In this document: positions 1-7,829 of the stretch, piece by piece
Layout: every line of letters begins with the position of its first letter
Numbering within the stretch: position 1 is the stretch's first letter
DNA from: CAYOWK01 sp964407665
GTDB taxonomy: Bacteria > Pseudomonadota > Alphaproteobacteria > Caulobacterales > Hyphomonadaceae
DNA length: 64,000 nucleotides
Direction of reading: 5' to 3'
NCBI GenBank assembly: GCA_964407665.1
Contig: CAYOWK010000021.1
Coordinates: 1-64,000, forward strand
Notes under the pieces: generated by a model
What the model was told of the DNA's origin: nothing
Seen by the model: only the letters and a program-made list of their open reading frames with translations
Database searches by the model: none
Position numbers and translations under genes: made by a program

Positions 1-223
1 GGTTCAGGTAGTGCAGTTTTTCGCGGCCGCGTTTGACGGTCGCGACGAGGTTGGCGTCCTCGAGAATCGCCAGGTGTTTCGAGACGGCCTGCCGCGACAT
101 GGCGTGGCCGCCGTCCGACAGACTGGCGCACAGCTCGTTCAGCGTCTGGCCGCCGGCGGCCATCAGACTGTCGAGGAGGACGCGCCGGCTTTCGTCCGCG
201 AGAGCCCGGAACACCTGATCCAT
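1..223 (-). CDS. ArsR-family transcriptional repressor, 3' end beyond window
   Basis: The first 74 codons are visible; the gene runs off the left edge. The protein starts MDQVFRALADESRRVLLD and carries a winged helix-turn-helix whose recognition helix reads MSRQAVSKHLAILEDANLV, the classic ArsR pattern followed by the wing (KRGREKLHYLN). The ATG at 223 is the natural family start. This subfamily (SRQAVSKHL) usually lies beside an AHSA1/SRPBCC-domain gene and binds a CAACC-type palindrome; such a palindrome lies directly upstream at 234-253. The gene diverges from the GTA tail genes. What it senses cannot be told; no clustered metal-binding cysteines are visible in this part. Confidence 0.9.
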   Translation of the reverse strand, partial: MDQVFRALADESRRVLLDSLMAAGGQTLNELCASLSDGGHAMSRQAVSKHLAILEDANLVATVKRGREKLHYLN

Positions 224-233
224 GTCCCACAAT

Positions 234-253
234 AGGCAACCAAATGGTTGCCT
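234..253. promoter_or_regulatory. Palindromic operator, probable ArsR-family binding site
   Basis: A perfect inverted repeat AGGCAACC-aaat-GGTTGCCT lies 11 bp upstream of the ArsR start codon and 30 bp upstream of the gp9 start codon. Related ArsR repressors bind CAACC-N4-GGTTG sites, so autoregulation is likely. Because only 59 bp separate the two start codons, bound repressor could also affect transcription into the GTA tail genes; that part is inference. Confidence 0.7.
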
Positions 254-282
254 GTCAACCGGGTTTCAGAAGGAGGTTCGAA

Positions 283-702
283 ATGGCGGGGCAAAGAGGC
301 CGCGACGTGCTGGTGCGCATGGGCGACGGCGGCGATCCGGAGGCGTTCACGACTTTGGCGGGGCTGAGGGCGAAGGCGATCTCGCTGGGCGCGGGGCTGG
401 TGGATGCGACGACCGGCGAGAGCCCCGGCGCATGGCGCGAGCTGCTGGCGGGAACAGGTATCAGGCGGGTGGAGGTCTCCGGGTCGGGTGTGTTCAAGGA
501 CGCCTCGTCGGATGCGTTGATGCGTGCGGCGTACTTCGATGGCAGGGCGTCGAGCTTGCGCCTTGTGATCCCTGACTTCGGCGTGCTGGCCGGTCCCTTC
601 GTGGTGGCCGAGCTGACCTATGGCGGTGCGCATGACGGCGAGGCGACGTTCAGCGTTCGCCTGGCGTCCGCGGGCGCCGTGACCTTTGAGGCCGTGGCGT
701 GA
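283..702 (+). CDS. GTA major tail tube protein (gp9, TP901-1 family)
   Basis: This 139-residue protein matches the major tail protein of the Rhodobacter capsulatus-type gene transfer agent: an N-terminal MAGQRGRDVLVR, a central GTGIRRVEVSGSGVFKDA segment and a PDFGVLAGPFVV stretch typical of the TP901-1 tail tube family. It would polymerise into the tail tube through which DNA passes. The ATG at 283 is chosen because a strong AAGGAGGT ribosome site (270-277) precedes it. It is the first gene of the GTA block seen here; capsid and portal genes are not upstream, since an ArsR gene lies there in the opposite orientation. Its 3' end overlaps the next gene by 4 bp. Confidence 0.88.
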   Translation: MAGQRGRDVLVRMGDGGDPEAFTTLAGLRAKAISLGAGLVDATTGESPGAWRELLAGTGIRRVEVSGSGVFKDASSDALMRAAYFDGRASSLRLVIPDFGVLAGPFVVAELTYGGAHDGEATFSVRLASAGAVTFEAVA

Positions 703-989
703 ACAGGGTTCGGGGAGATGTGGCTCTGTCGCTGGACGGCGTGGAGCGGCGCCTGCGGCTGACCTTCGGGGCGCTGGCGGAGATCGAGGCCGGGCTTGGC
801 GTGCGCGACCTTGCGGAGATGGGCGCCCGCATCGGGCGGCTGAATGCGCGCGAGCTACGTCTGGTGCTGGCGGCGTTGCTGCGGGGCGGGGGAGAAGACG
901 AGGTTGCGGCGGGGATCGACGAGACGCGCGTGCATCTGCCGTCAGCGGCGGAGGCTGTGGGGCAGGCGTTTCGGGAGGCTCTGGAGTGA
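699..989 (+). CDS. GTA tail assembly chaperone-like protein (gp10)
   Basis: A 96-residue protein starting with GTG at 699 inside a GTGA overlap with the tail tube gene. The sequence (DVALSLDGVERRLRLTFGALAEIEAGLGV then a helical LNARELRLVLAALLRGGG) is typical of the gene transfer agent family protein found between tail tube and tape measure genes. In siphophages this position is held by tail assembly chaperones that coat the tape measure protein before tube polymerisation. The ending PSAAEAVGQAFREAL is usual for the family. It overlaps the following gene by 4 bp, so translational coupling is expected. Confidence 0.8.
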   Translation: MNRVRGDVALSLDGVERRLRLTFGALAEIEAGLGVRDLAEMGARIGRLNARELRLVLAALLRGGGEDEVAAGIDETRVHLPSAAEAVGQAFREALE

Positions 990-1180
990 GCGCGATCCCG
1001 TGGGGCGAGCTGCTGGCGGCGGCGCTGAAGATGGGACTGGCGCCGGACGCATTCTGGAGGACCAGCCTGAGGGAGTGGCGGCTGATCACGGCCGCCGCAC
1101 AGTCCGAGGCATTGGGACGGGCGGAGTTCGAGGCGCTGGCGCGCGCGTACGGTGATGGGGAGATCAACGATGCAGGGTGA
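986..1180 (+). CDS. GTA small tail assembly protein (TIGR02216-like)
   Basis: A 64-residue protein read from a GTG at 986 that overlaps the preceding stop. The motif IPWGELLAAALKMGLAPDAFWRTSLREW is characteristic of the small phage/GTA protein encoded just before the tape measure gene, thought to be the second chaperone product of the assembly frame. It overlaps the next gene by 11 bp. No other function is suggested by the sequence. The start follows from the overlap and from family length (about 60-70 residues). Confidence 0.75.
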   Translation: MSAIPWGELLAAALKMGLAPDAFWRTSLREWRLITAAAQSEALGRAEFEALARAYGDGEINDAG

Positions 1181-1562
1181 CAATGACGGCGGGTTCGGAC
1201 CAGACCTCGCAGCGGCGGGCGCAGCGCTCGAGGCGTTTGCCGCCGGGCCTGCCAGGGCCGCTGGTGATGCGCTCGAGGCGGCGTTTGCGCGGGCCGGGCG
1301 GTCGATCCGCAGCGAGCTGGAACAGGCGGCGCGCAGCGGTGAGGCGGACCTGGACCGGCTGGGCCGCAAGATTGTCGAGGTTCTGGCGCAGGCGGCGATC
1401 CGGCAGGCGCTGCAGGGCGGCGGGCGTGCGCATGGAGCGCCCGTGAACGTGACGATGAATGTCTCGGGCGGCGGCGGAGCAGGCAGCGGTTCGGCCGGGT
1501 CGGCGAACCAGATTGCGGCTCTGGTGGCGCGGGCGGCGGCGCGGGGAGCGCGGTTCACATGA
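1170..1562 (+). CDS. GTA tail tape measure protein (gp11), short form
   Basis: A 130-residue, Ala/Gly-rich helical protein with a glycine-rich segment (MNVSGGGGAGSGSAGSANQ) and the ending QIAALVARAAARGARFT, as in GTA tape measure proteins. It would set tail length and occupy the tube lumen. Start ATG 1170 lies within the preceding gene. The protein is short for a tape measure, in keeping with the short tail of GTA particles. Identification rests mainly on position (between the assembly proteins and gp12) and on the C-terminal motif. ATGA overlap with gp12. Confidence 0.7.
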   Translation: MQGDNDGGFGPDLAAAGAALEAFAAGPARAAGDALEAAFARAGRSIRSELEQAARSGEADLDRLGRKIVEVLAQAAIRQALQGGGRAHGAPVNVTMNVSGGGGAGSGSAGSANQIAALVARAAARGARFT

Positions 1563-2185
1563 GCGGCTTTCATGATGTGCGGCTGATGCTGCCGCCGGCC
1601 ATCGGGTCGGCGGGAGGGCCGGAGCGGATGACGGACGTGCTGCAGCTGGCCTCCGGCCGGGAGCAACGCAATGCACGGTGGTCCGGATCAAGGCGGCGGT
1701 GGGAGCTGGGCGGCGGGGTGATGCGGCCGGACGATGCGCATGAGCTGCTGGCGTTCTTCGAGGCGCGGCGAGGCCGCCTGTTCGGGTTCCGATTTCGCGA
1801 TCCCCTGGACTGGAAAAGCTGTGCGCCATCGCTGGCGGTGTCGCCGTTGGACCAGCCGCTTGGGACCGGGACGGGGGCGGTTGTCTCGTTCCAGCTGATC
1901 AAGCGGTATGCGAGCGGCGAGGCTTGCTGGGACCGGACCGTTACGAGGCCTGTTCCGGATACGGTGCGGTTGGCCGTCGATGGCGTTGAAACAGGGGCCT
2001 TCGATATCGATGGCGCGACGGGCGTCGTGACCCTGCATGCGCCGCCGGATGCGGGCGCTGAGGTGACGGCCGGGTTTGTCTTTGACGTGCCGGTCCGGTT
2101 CGACATGGACCGGCTTGAGACTGTGATGGATGGCGGTGGAGCCATCCGCCTTGGTCAGCTGAGCGTGGTCGAAATGCTCGATTGA
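1559..2185 (+). CDS. GTA distal tail protein (gp12, DUF2460/TIGR02217)
   Basis: A 208-residue protein beginning MSGFHDVRLMLPPAIGSAGGPE with the conserved internal motif REQRNARWSGSRRRWE and FFEARRGRLFGFRFRDPLDWKS, hallmarks of the DUF2460 distal tail protein of GTAs and related phages. It forms the ring joining the tail tube to the baseplate hub. Start ATG 1559 overlaps the previous stop (ATGA). A 77-bp gap follows before gp13, the only real gap between gp9 and gp14. Confidence 0.9.
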   Translation: MSGFHDVRLMLPPAIGSAGGPERMTDVLQLASGREQRNARWSGSRRRWELGGGVMRPDDAHELLAFFEARRGRLFGFRFRDPLDWKSCAPSLAVSPLDQPLGTGTGAVVSFQLIKRYASGEACWDRTVTRPVPDTVRLAVDGVETGAFDIDGATGVVTLHAPPDAGAEVTAGFVFDVPVRFDMDRLETVMDGGGAIRLGQLSVVEMLD

Positions 2186-2262
2186 ACTGGCGGCGCCGGC
2201 TTGGTGCGCCCGACGTGCGGACCCGGCTCCCGCAATCAGCGGCCGGACTACAGGAGACATGA

Positions 2263-3141
2263 ATGCGATCCATTGGGGAGACGTTCGCCGCCAAGCTGGC
2301 TGCGGACGTGACGACGCTGTGCGCATGCTGGAAGCTGACGCGGAGCGATGGCGCGATCTTCGGGGCGACCGATCATGACCGGCCTCTGGAGTTCGAGGGG
2401 CTGACGTTTGCGCCTGCGCGGGCGCTCGCCTCGGCCACGTTCGAGGGCTCAGCTGGACTTGCGCCGGGACGGGCGAGCGGGGCTGCGGCGCTAGATGCGG
2501 ATTTTCTGACGGAGGATGATCTGGCGGCAGGCGTCTGGGACGGGGCGCGGGTCGACATCTGGCGCGTCGACTGGATGGCGCCGGAGCATCGCGTCCTGGT
2601 GTGGTCGGGGCGGCTGTCGGAGGTCGCGAGCGAGGGGGGCGGGTTCACGGCGGAGCTGGTGAGCCTGAAGTCGGATCTCGAACGGCCTGTCGGGCGCGTC
2701 TACGGGCGCAAATGCGACGCCTCGGTTGGCGATACGCGCTGCGGCGTGGATGTCTCGACTGTGGCCTATCGCGGCTATGGCGCGGTTGCCGAGGTGCTGG
2801 GGCCCAGGCGGTTTCGTACGTCCGATCTTGGAGCCTTCGCTGGCGGCTGGTTTGCTGGCGGCATGCTGAGCTGGGAGGGTGGATCGAATACGGGCTCGAC
2901 CCGACGGGTTGTCCGGCATGCGGGTCGGGGTTCCGCCGAGATCGAGCTGGCGTCGGCCCCGCGCCTGCCGCTGCAGGTGGGGGATGCGTTCGTTGTGAAC
3001 GTCGGCTGCGACAAGAGTTTCGAGACGTGCCGGACGAAGTTCGCGAATGGCGCGGCGTTCCGGGGTTTCCCCCACATGCCGGGCAACGATGCGATGCTGG
3101 CGGGGCCCCTGGCCGGACACGCGAATGGCGGCAAACGATGA
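2263..3141 (+). CDS. GTA baseplate hub protein (gp13, DUF2163)
   Basis: A 292-residue protein with the DUF2163 N-terminal domain (TTLCACWKLTRSDGAIFGATDHD) and the C-terminal phage BR0599-type domain ending RGFPHMPGNDA. Four cysteines, C151, C160, C249 and C256, match the conserved cysteine set of the family; the structurally studied Rhodobacter hub protein is reported to hold an iron-sulfur cluster there, so the same is likely here. Start ATG 2263 is preceded by AGGAGA at 2252-2257; an out-of-frame ATG lies at 2259. It overlaps gp14 by 4 bp. Confidence 0.9.
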   Translation: MRSIGETFAAKLAADVTTLCACWKLTRSDGAIFGATDHDRPLEFEGLTFAPARALASATFEGSAGLAPGRASGAAALDADFLTEDDLAAGVWDGARVDIWRVDWMAPEHRVLVWSGRLSEVASEGGGFTAELVSLKSDLERPVGRVYGRKCDASVGDTRCGVDVSTVAYRGYGAVAEVLGPRRFRTSDLGAFAGGWFAGGMLSWEGGSNTGSTRRVVRHAGRGSAEIELASAPRLPLQVGDAFVVNVGCDKSFETCRTKFANGAAFRGFPHMPGNDAMLAGPLAGHANGGKR

Positions 3142-3635
3142 CGCGAGGCCAGGATGTCGTGGCCGCTGCGCGTGGCTGGATCGGGACGCCGTATCGCCAT
3201 CAGGCCAGCCTGAAGGGTGTGGGATGCGACTGCCTCGGACTTGTGCGAGGCGTCTGGCGGGAGCTCAGGGGCGAAGAACCTGAGTCCCCGCCGCCCTACA
3301 CGCCCGGCTGGGCCGAGATGTCAGGGGAGGACGCGCTTCTCTGGGCGGCGCGTCGTCATCTGCGCGAGATTGGACCGGCAGGCGCGAGACCCGGCGACGT
3401 CCTGCTGTTCCGGATGGCTCTGGGAGCGCCTGCAAAGCATGTTGCGATTGTGTCAGAGGCGGCTGGTGGCCGGGTGAAGGCCGTCATTCACGCCTATTGG
3501 GGGCGGTCCGTCTGCGAGACACGCCTCGTTCCATGGTGGGAACGCCGCATCGCTGCGGCGTTCACCTGGCCATCGACTAATTATTCAGACGAAGTCAGCG
3601 AGCCCGGCGGATCAGCGACAGGATCACCAGGATAA
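3138..3635 (+). CDS. GTA NlpC/P60 cell-wall peptidase (gp14)
   Basis: A 165-residue NlpC/P60 hydrolase expected to cut peptidoglycan of recipient cells during particle penetration. The catalytic cysteine is C32 in the GVGCDCLGLVRG motif; H101 (AKHVAIV) and H118 (VIHAY) are candidates for the rest of the triad. Start ATG 3138 overlaps the gp13 stop. The last residues (after TWPSTN) look unconserved and Gly/Ser-rich, and the final 41 bp overlap the 3' end of the antisense gene at 3595-3858. This suggests the original gp14 end was changed when that gene arrived. The next GTA gene starts about 390 bp further on. Confidence 0.9.
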   Translation: MTRGQDVVAAARGWIGTPYRHQASLKGVGCDCLGLVRGVWRELRGEEPESPPPYTPGWAEMSGEDALLWAARRHLREIGPAGARPGDVLLFRMALGAPAKHVAIVSEAAGGRVKAVIHAYWGRSVCETRLVPWWERRIAAAFTWPSTNYSDEVSEPGGSATGSPG

Positions 3636-3858
3636 TGACCGCGCCAATGGTCGCGTAGAGGATGCTGGTGAGGAGGGCGTTCCCCAAGGAGAAACCCAGT
3701 CCGAGCTGCGGAAGCAGCCACGACGCCAGCACGGCTCCCACGATGCCGACAACGATGTTGCCAAGCAGTCCGAGGCCAGCGCCCTTGACGATTACGCCAG
3801 CCAGCCAGCCGCCCAGCGCACCAATGATGACTGCAATAAGAACGCCTTCGAGTGTCAT
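3595..3858 (-). CDS. GlsB/YeaQ/YmgE family stress membrane protein
   Basis: An 87-residue inner membrane protein with three hydrophobic segments and the family pattern GALGGWLAGVIVKGAGLGLLGNIVVGIVGAVLASWL. These transglycosylase-associated-like proteins are commonly induced by general stress; their biochemical role is unknown. ATG 3858 is chosen because GGGGAGA precedes it at good distance. The gene lies in antisense inside the GTA cluster, its stop overlapping the gp14 3' end by 41 bp. Upstream on its strand is an EcfG-type promoter (3895-3919), so it should respond to the general stress sigma factor rather than to GTA control. Confidence 0.88.
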   Translation of the reverse strand: MTLEGVLIAVIIGALGGWLAGVIVKGAGLGLLGNIVVGIVGAVLASWLLPQLGLGFSLGNALLTSILYATIGAVIILVILSLIRRAR

Positions 3859-3894
3859 AAATTTCTCCCCAGGTCGTGTCGCCTGAGCCTGCAC

Positions 3895-3919
3895 AACGGG
3901 TCGCGTGCAGTCGGGTTCC
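3895..3919 (-). promoter_or_regulatory. EcfG-type general stress promoter for the GlsB-like gene
   Basis: On the minus strand GGAAC (3919-3915), a 16-bp spacer and CGTT (3898-3895) match the alphaproteobacterial general stress sigma factor consensus GGAAC-N16/17-CGTT. The -10 element lies 36 bp from the start codon of a stress-type gene, which fits a short leader. Reading is direct; activity is inference. Confidence 0.65.
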
Positions 3920-4021
3920 TTCAGTAGCGGCAGGGGTATCCCGGCGGGACCCGAGGCCCTCTGACCTGACCCCTCATCCCCCGGCCTCAGGCCCGGCGCT
4001 TTCACAATGGAGACTGTCAAC

Positions 4022-7000
4022 ATGGCGCAGCTGGTGCTGGGCACGCTCGGGTCGCAGGCGGGCGCCAGCCTGCTGCCCAACGGGTTTTCGTTATTCGGGA
4101 CACAGGTGTCGGGCGCGGCGATCGGCCAGGCGGTCGGCTCACTTGCTGGCGCCGCGATCGATGCACGGTATCTGGCGCCGCCGGTCGAGGGGCCGCGCGT
4201 GCAGTCGATGCATCTTACGGAAAGCCGCGAGGGCGCTGGCGTGCCGGTCGTGTACGGGCGCGTGCGCGTGGGCGGACAGGTAATCTGGGCTGCACGCTTC
4301 GCCGAGCGCCGGGATCAGGGGGGCGGCAAGGGCGGACCGCGCGTCAATACGTATTCGTACACGCTGAGCTTTGCCGTGGGGTTATGCGAGGGTGAGGTCT
4401 CGCGCGTCACGCGGTGCTGGGCGAATGGACAGCCCTATGACCTCTCGCAGACGACCTGGCGGCTGTATCGGGGAACGGAGGACCAGCAACCTGATCCGCT
4501 GATCGAGGCCGTCGAGGGGGCGGGGCTGGCGCCGGCGTACAGGGGGCTTGCCTACATCGTGTTCGAGGACATGCCGGTGGACAGCTTCGGGGCGCGCCTG
4601 CCGCAGATGTCGTTTGAGGTGGTGCGTCCGGCTGGCGGCGGCGAAGCAAGGCTGGAGTCGGTTGTTCGCGCGGTGAACATCATTCCGGGCGCCGGGGAGT
4701 TCTCGCTGGCGACAGATGTGGTGCGGCGGGTGACCGGGCCGGGGATGGAGACGCCCGAGAACCAGCATGGCGCCGAGGCCCGAGCGGATTTCGAGATCTC
4801 GCTCGATCAGCTTGAGGCGGAGCTTCCGGAAGTCAGCCGGGTCAATCTTGTGGTCGGGTGGTTTGGCGACGACCTGCGATGTGGCGTGTGCCGGATCCGT
4901 CCGGGCGTGGACACGGCGGAGAAGGTCACGGCGCCTTGGAGCTGGTCTGTGGGCGGTGCGGAGCGAGCAGGCGCCCATGTCGTGTCGCAAACGGATGGAC
5001 GTGCGAACTATGGCGGTACGCCGGCGGACGCGGCGGTGAAGCAAGCGGTGGCTGCGTTGCAGGCGCGCGGGTATCACGTGACGCTCTACCCGTTCCTGTT
5101 CATGGATATTCCGGAGGGGAATGGCTTGCCCGATCCCCATGGCGGCGACGAGCAGTCGGCGTTTCCGTGGCGGGGCCGGATCGCGGTCGAGCCCGGAGAC
5201 GTTGAGCCGCAGGTCGAAGCTTTCTTTGGCGGCGGAGACGGCTATCGCGCCTTCATCCTGCACTATGCAGGCCTGGCGGCGGAGACAGGGGCTGACGGCC
5301 TGCTCATCGGATCCGAGATGATCGGTTTGACGCATGCACGTGATGGCGAGGGTCGCTATCCGGCTGTTGCTGGGCTGAAAGTTCTGGCGAACGACGCAAG
5401 AGCCGTCGTCGGGCCGGATGTCGAGCTCAGCTACGCGGCCGACTGGACCGAGTACGGTGCGCATGTGAGTGGCGCTGATGTGTCGTTCCCGCTCGACGAA
5501 CTCTGGGCGGATGAGGCGATCACCTATGTCGGGCTCGACTGGTATGCGCCCATGGCGGACTGGCGCGATAGCGCGGGTCATCTCGATGAAGGCTTTGGCG
5601 ACGGCCGCTCGCGCGACTATCTCGACAGCCATGTCGAGGGCGGGGAGGCGTACGACTGGTATTACGCAGACGACGCGGGGCGAGTTGCCCAGGACCGGCT
5701 GCCAATCACAGACGGGGCGCATGGCGAGCCGTGGGTGTTCCGGCAGAAGGACATCCGCAACTGGTGGGCCAGTGAGCACCATGCGCGTGTCGACGGTGTG
5801 CGGTCCGGGACGCCGACGGCGTGGTTTGGCGGCATGAAGCCGGTCCGGTTTGTCGAGACCGGGTGCCCTGGCGTGGACAAGGGAGCGAACCAGCCAAACG
5901 TGTTCTTCGACCCGAAAAGTTCGGAGAGCGCGCTGCCTCATTACTCGGATGGCTCGCGCGACCATCTCATCCAGCGCCGGGTGCTGGAGACGCTGCATGC
6001 GCACTGGGCTGGAGAGCCGATGATCCCGGCGGACGGGATCGCGCTGTGGGCGTGGGACGCGCGGCCTTATCCGGCGTTCCCGCTGCGGGACGACATCTGG
6101 TCCGACGGCGACAACTGGCGTCTGGGTCACTGGCTGAACGGCCGCACCGGGATGGCGCTGCTGCCGGATGTGGTGGCCGATATCTGTGGGGCGGCGGGCG
6201 CCGACGCCGATACGGACGGGTTGACGGGGATTGTCAGCGGCTACGGCTTCGACGGACGAACGAGCGCTCGCCGCGCGCTTGATCCGCTTATGCTGGCTTA
6301 CGGGGTGGATGCTGTCGAAGATGAGGGGCGCCTGCCGTTCCGGATGAGGGTGGACGCAGACGTCCATGCCATCGAGCCTGGTCAGGTGGTGTTGAGGCAG
6401 GACAGGTCTGTTCGGGGAGGCATGGAGGCGCCCGAGGTTGGCGTCTTGCTGCGATTTGCGGACGATGAAGCCGATCAGCTGCCGGGGATTGTCTCATCCG
6501 AGGCGTCGCCGACTGCTGACCGGGTCGTCATCGACATGCCGGTTGCGATGGACCGGGACGCGGCCCAGCGGCTGGCCAACAGTCTCGCCGAAGAGGCGAC
6601 GCTTGCCCGCGAACGACTCCAGCTGGAGTTGCCGGCAGCCGGGCTGCGCGTTGAGGCAGGCGATCTGCTGGGGTTCGGAGACGGAGCCTACCGTGTTGTC
6701 GAAACCTCGCTCGGCGACAGCGCCAGCTTGAGTTGCGTTCGGTCTGGGCCAGGTCGCGCGCCGGTTCTTGCGGCGGGCGTGGCGCCTGCGGGCCCTTCCG
6801 CGCCATTTGGCCCGGCGCCGGACATTGTGGTGATCGACGCGCCGCCGCTTCAAGGTCAGGAGGCTGACCGGCGGCCTGTCGTCATCGCCTTCAGCGATCC
6901 GTGGACAGGGCCAGTCACGATCTCGGCGGGCGCTGGCGTCACGCAGCTGCGCGAACGATGCCGCATCGCAACGCCGGGCCAGATCGGCCGACTGATTGGC

Positions 7001-7738
7001 GACCTCTACCCTCATGCCTCCGGGCGGTGGCAGCAGGCAGATCTGTGGGTGTCGCTGCCGTCCGGCGGTTTGCAGTCCCGCCCGGATCTGGCGATCCTGA
7101 ACGGGGCCAACATGGCGCTGGTCGAGACCGCGATCGGGTGGGAGGCGATCCAGTTCGCGACGGCGGAGCTGATGGGCGAGGGTGTCTGGAAGCTGTCGAG
7201 GTTGCTGCGTGGACAGCAGGGAACCGAGGCGGCGATGGCGACTGGGGCCGCAGCCGGCGCGCGGATCGTGTTTCTGTCGGGAGACGAGCCGCGTCTTGAC
7301 CTGGCGGAGTCGGAAGCTGGCCTCGAGATCGTCTGGCGCGCCTGGCGCTCGCGTCCGGATGAGGCTTCCGCAGTCGCCGGGCTGCTGGTCTGGCGGGGGG
7401 CAGGCGGCCGAATGTGGGCTCCCGTGCAGTTGCGGGCCACGTGGCTAGGCGATGACATCCGATTCGACTGGATCCGGCGGTCACGGCTCGGTGGCGATGG
7501 TTGGGACGTTGCTGAGCCGCTGCTCGAGACCGCCGAGACCTACCGGATAAGCGTGCGGGTAGCTGGAAATGTGGTCCGCAGCTGGACGGTCACCGAGCCT
7601 GCGGCGACCTATCCGCTGTCGTGGCGGGCTCTGGATCTGCCGTCAGGCGGCCTGACAGGCTTTGAAATCTGTCAGATCGGGCCGGGAGACGAGCCCGGTT
7701 ACAGCGCGGTACTGGAACTGTTCCTTCCCACAACTTAA
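4022..7738 (+). CDS. GTA host-recognition/tail tip megaprotein (gp15)
   Basis: A 1238-residue protein, the usual size of the GTA tail-tip protein (megatron) that closes the baseplate and contacts the host. The N-terminus (MAQLVLGTLGSQAGASLLPNG) carries small apolar helices; residues about 60-230 form the phage-tail domain with MHLTESREGAGVPVVYGRVRVGG; the central part (about 260-720) is the GTA TIM-barrel-like domain (YTLSFAVGLCEGEVSRV upstream, then LDWYAPMADWRD and FVETGCPGVDKGANQPNVF); the C-terminal third is a beta-rich receptor-binding or carbohydrate-like module. ATG 4022 is chosen over the ATG at 4007 because GGAG (4009-4012) sits 9 bp before it. It is the last GTA gene and is separated from gp14 by the inserted antisense gene. 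Confidence 0.92.
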   Translation: MAQLVLGTLGSQAGASLLPNGFSLFGTQVSGAAIGQAVGSLAGAAIDARYLAPPVEGPRVQSMHLTESREGAGVPVVYGRVRVGGQVIWAARFAERRDQGGGKGGPRVNTYSYTLSFAVGLCEGEVSRVTRCWANGQPYDLSQTTWRLYRGTEDQQPDPLIEAVEGAGLAPAYRGLAYIVFEDMPVDSFGARLPQMSFEVVRPAGGGEARLESVVRAVNIIPGAGEFSLATDVVRRVTGPGMETPENQHGAEARADFEISLDQLEAELPEVSRVNLVVGWFGDDLRCGVCRIRPGVDTAEKVTAPWSWSVGGAERAGAHVVSQTDGRANYGGTPADAAVKQAVAALQARGYHVTLYPFLFMDIPEGNGLPDPHGGDEQSAFPWRGRIAVEPGDVEPQVEAFFGGGDGYRAFILHYAGLAAETGADGLLIGSEMIGLTHARDGEGRYPAVAGLKVLANDARAVVGPDVELSYAADWTEYGAHVSGADVSFPLDELWADEAITYVGLDWYAPMADWRDSAGHLDEGFGDGRSRDYLDSHVEGGEAYDWYYADDAGRVAQDRLPITDGAHGEPWVFRQKDIRNWWASEHHARVDGVRSGTPTAWFGGMKPVRFVETGCPGVDKGANQPNVFFDPKSSESALPHYSDGSRDHLIQRRVLETLHAHWAGEPMIPADGIALWAWDARPYPAFPLRDDIWSDGDNWRLGHWLNGRTGMALLPDVVADICGAAGADADTDGLTGIVSGYGFDGRTSARRALDPLMLAYGVDAVEDEGRLPFRMRVDADVHAIEPGQVVLRQDRSVRGGMEAPEVGVLLRFADDEADQLPGIVSSEASPTADRVVIDMPVAMDRDAAQRLANSLAEEATLARERLQLELPAAGLRVEAGDLLGFGDGAYRVVETSLGDSASLSCVRSGPGRAPVLAAGVAPAGPSAPFGPAPDIVVIDAPPLQGQEADRRPVVIAFSDPWTGPVTISAGAGVTQLRERCRIATPGQIGRLIGDLYPHASGRWQQADLWVSLPSGGLQSRPDLAILNGANMALVETAIGWEAIQFATAELMGEGVWKLSRLLRGQQGTEAAMATGAAAGARIVFLSGDEPRLDLAESEAGLEIVWRAWRSRPDEASAVAGLLVWRGAGGRMWAPVQLRATWLGDDIRFDWIRRSRLGGDGWDVAEPLLETAETYRISVRVAGNVVRSWTVTEPAATYPLSWRALDLPSGGLTGFEICQIGPGDEPGYSAVLELFLPTT

Positions 7739-7829
7739 TCTGTGCAGTCGCAATGCGGGATTTCGTTTGGTGCCGCTGCGCGTTACCTGTCACTGTGCGG
7801 CTACAGAACATCACAAAGGGACGTCAGGC

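Noticed and set aside
4382..6367. Long open frame of 661 codons on the minus strand opposite gp15
   Set aside because: It is Arg/His/Pro-rich, has no recognisable domain and mirrors the codon pattern of the well-supported gp15 frame. Long antisense frames are common in GC-rich DNA.
283..7738. Prophage
   Set aside because: There is no integrase, terminase, repressor, lysis or replication gene, and the gene set and order gp9-gp15 fit a gene transfer agent.
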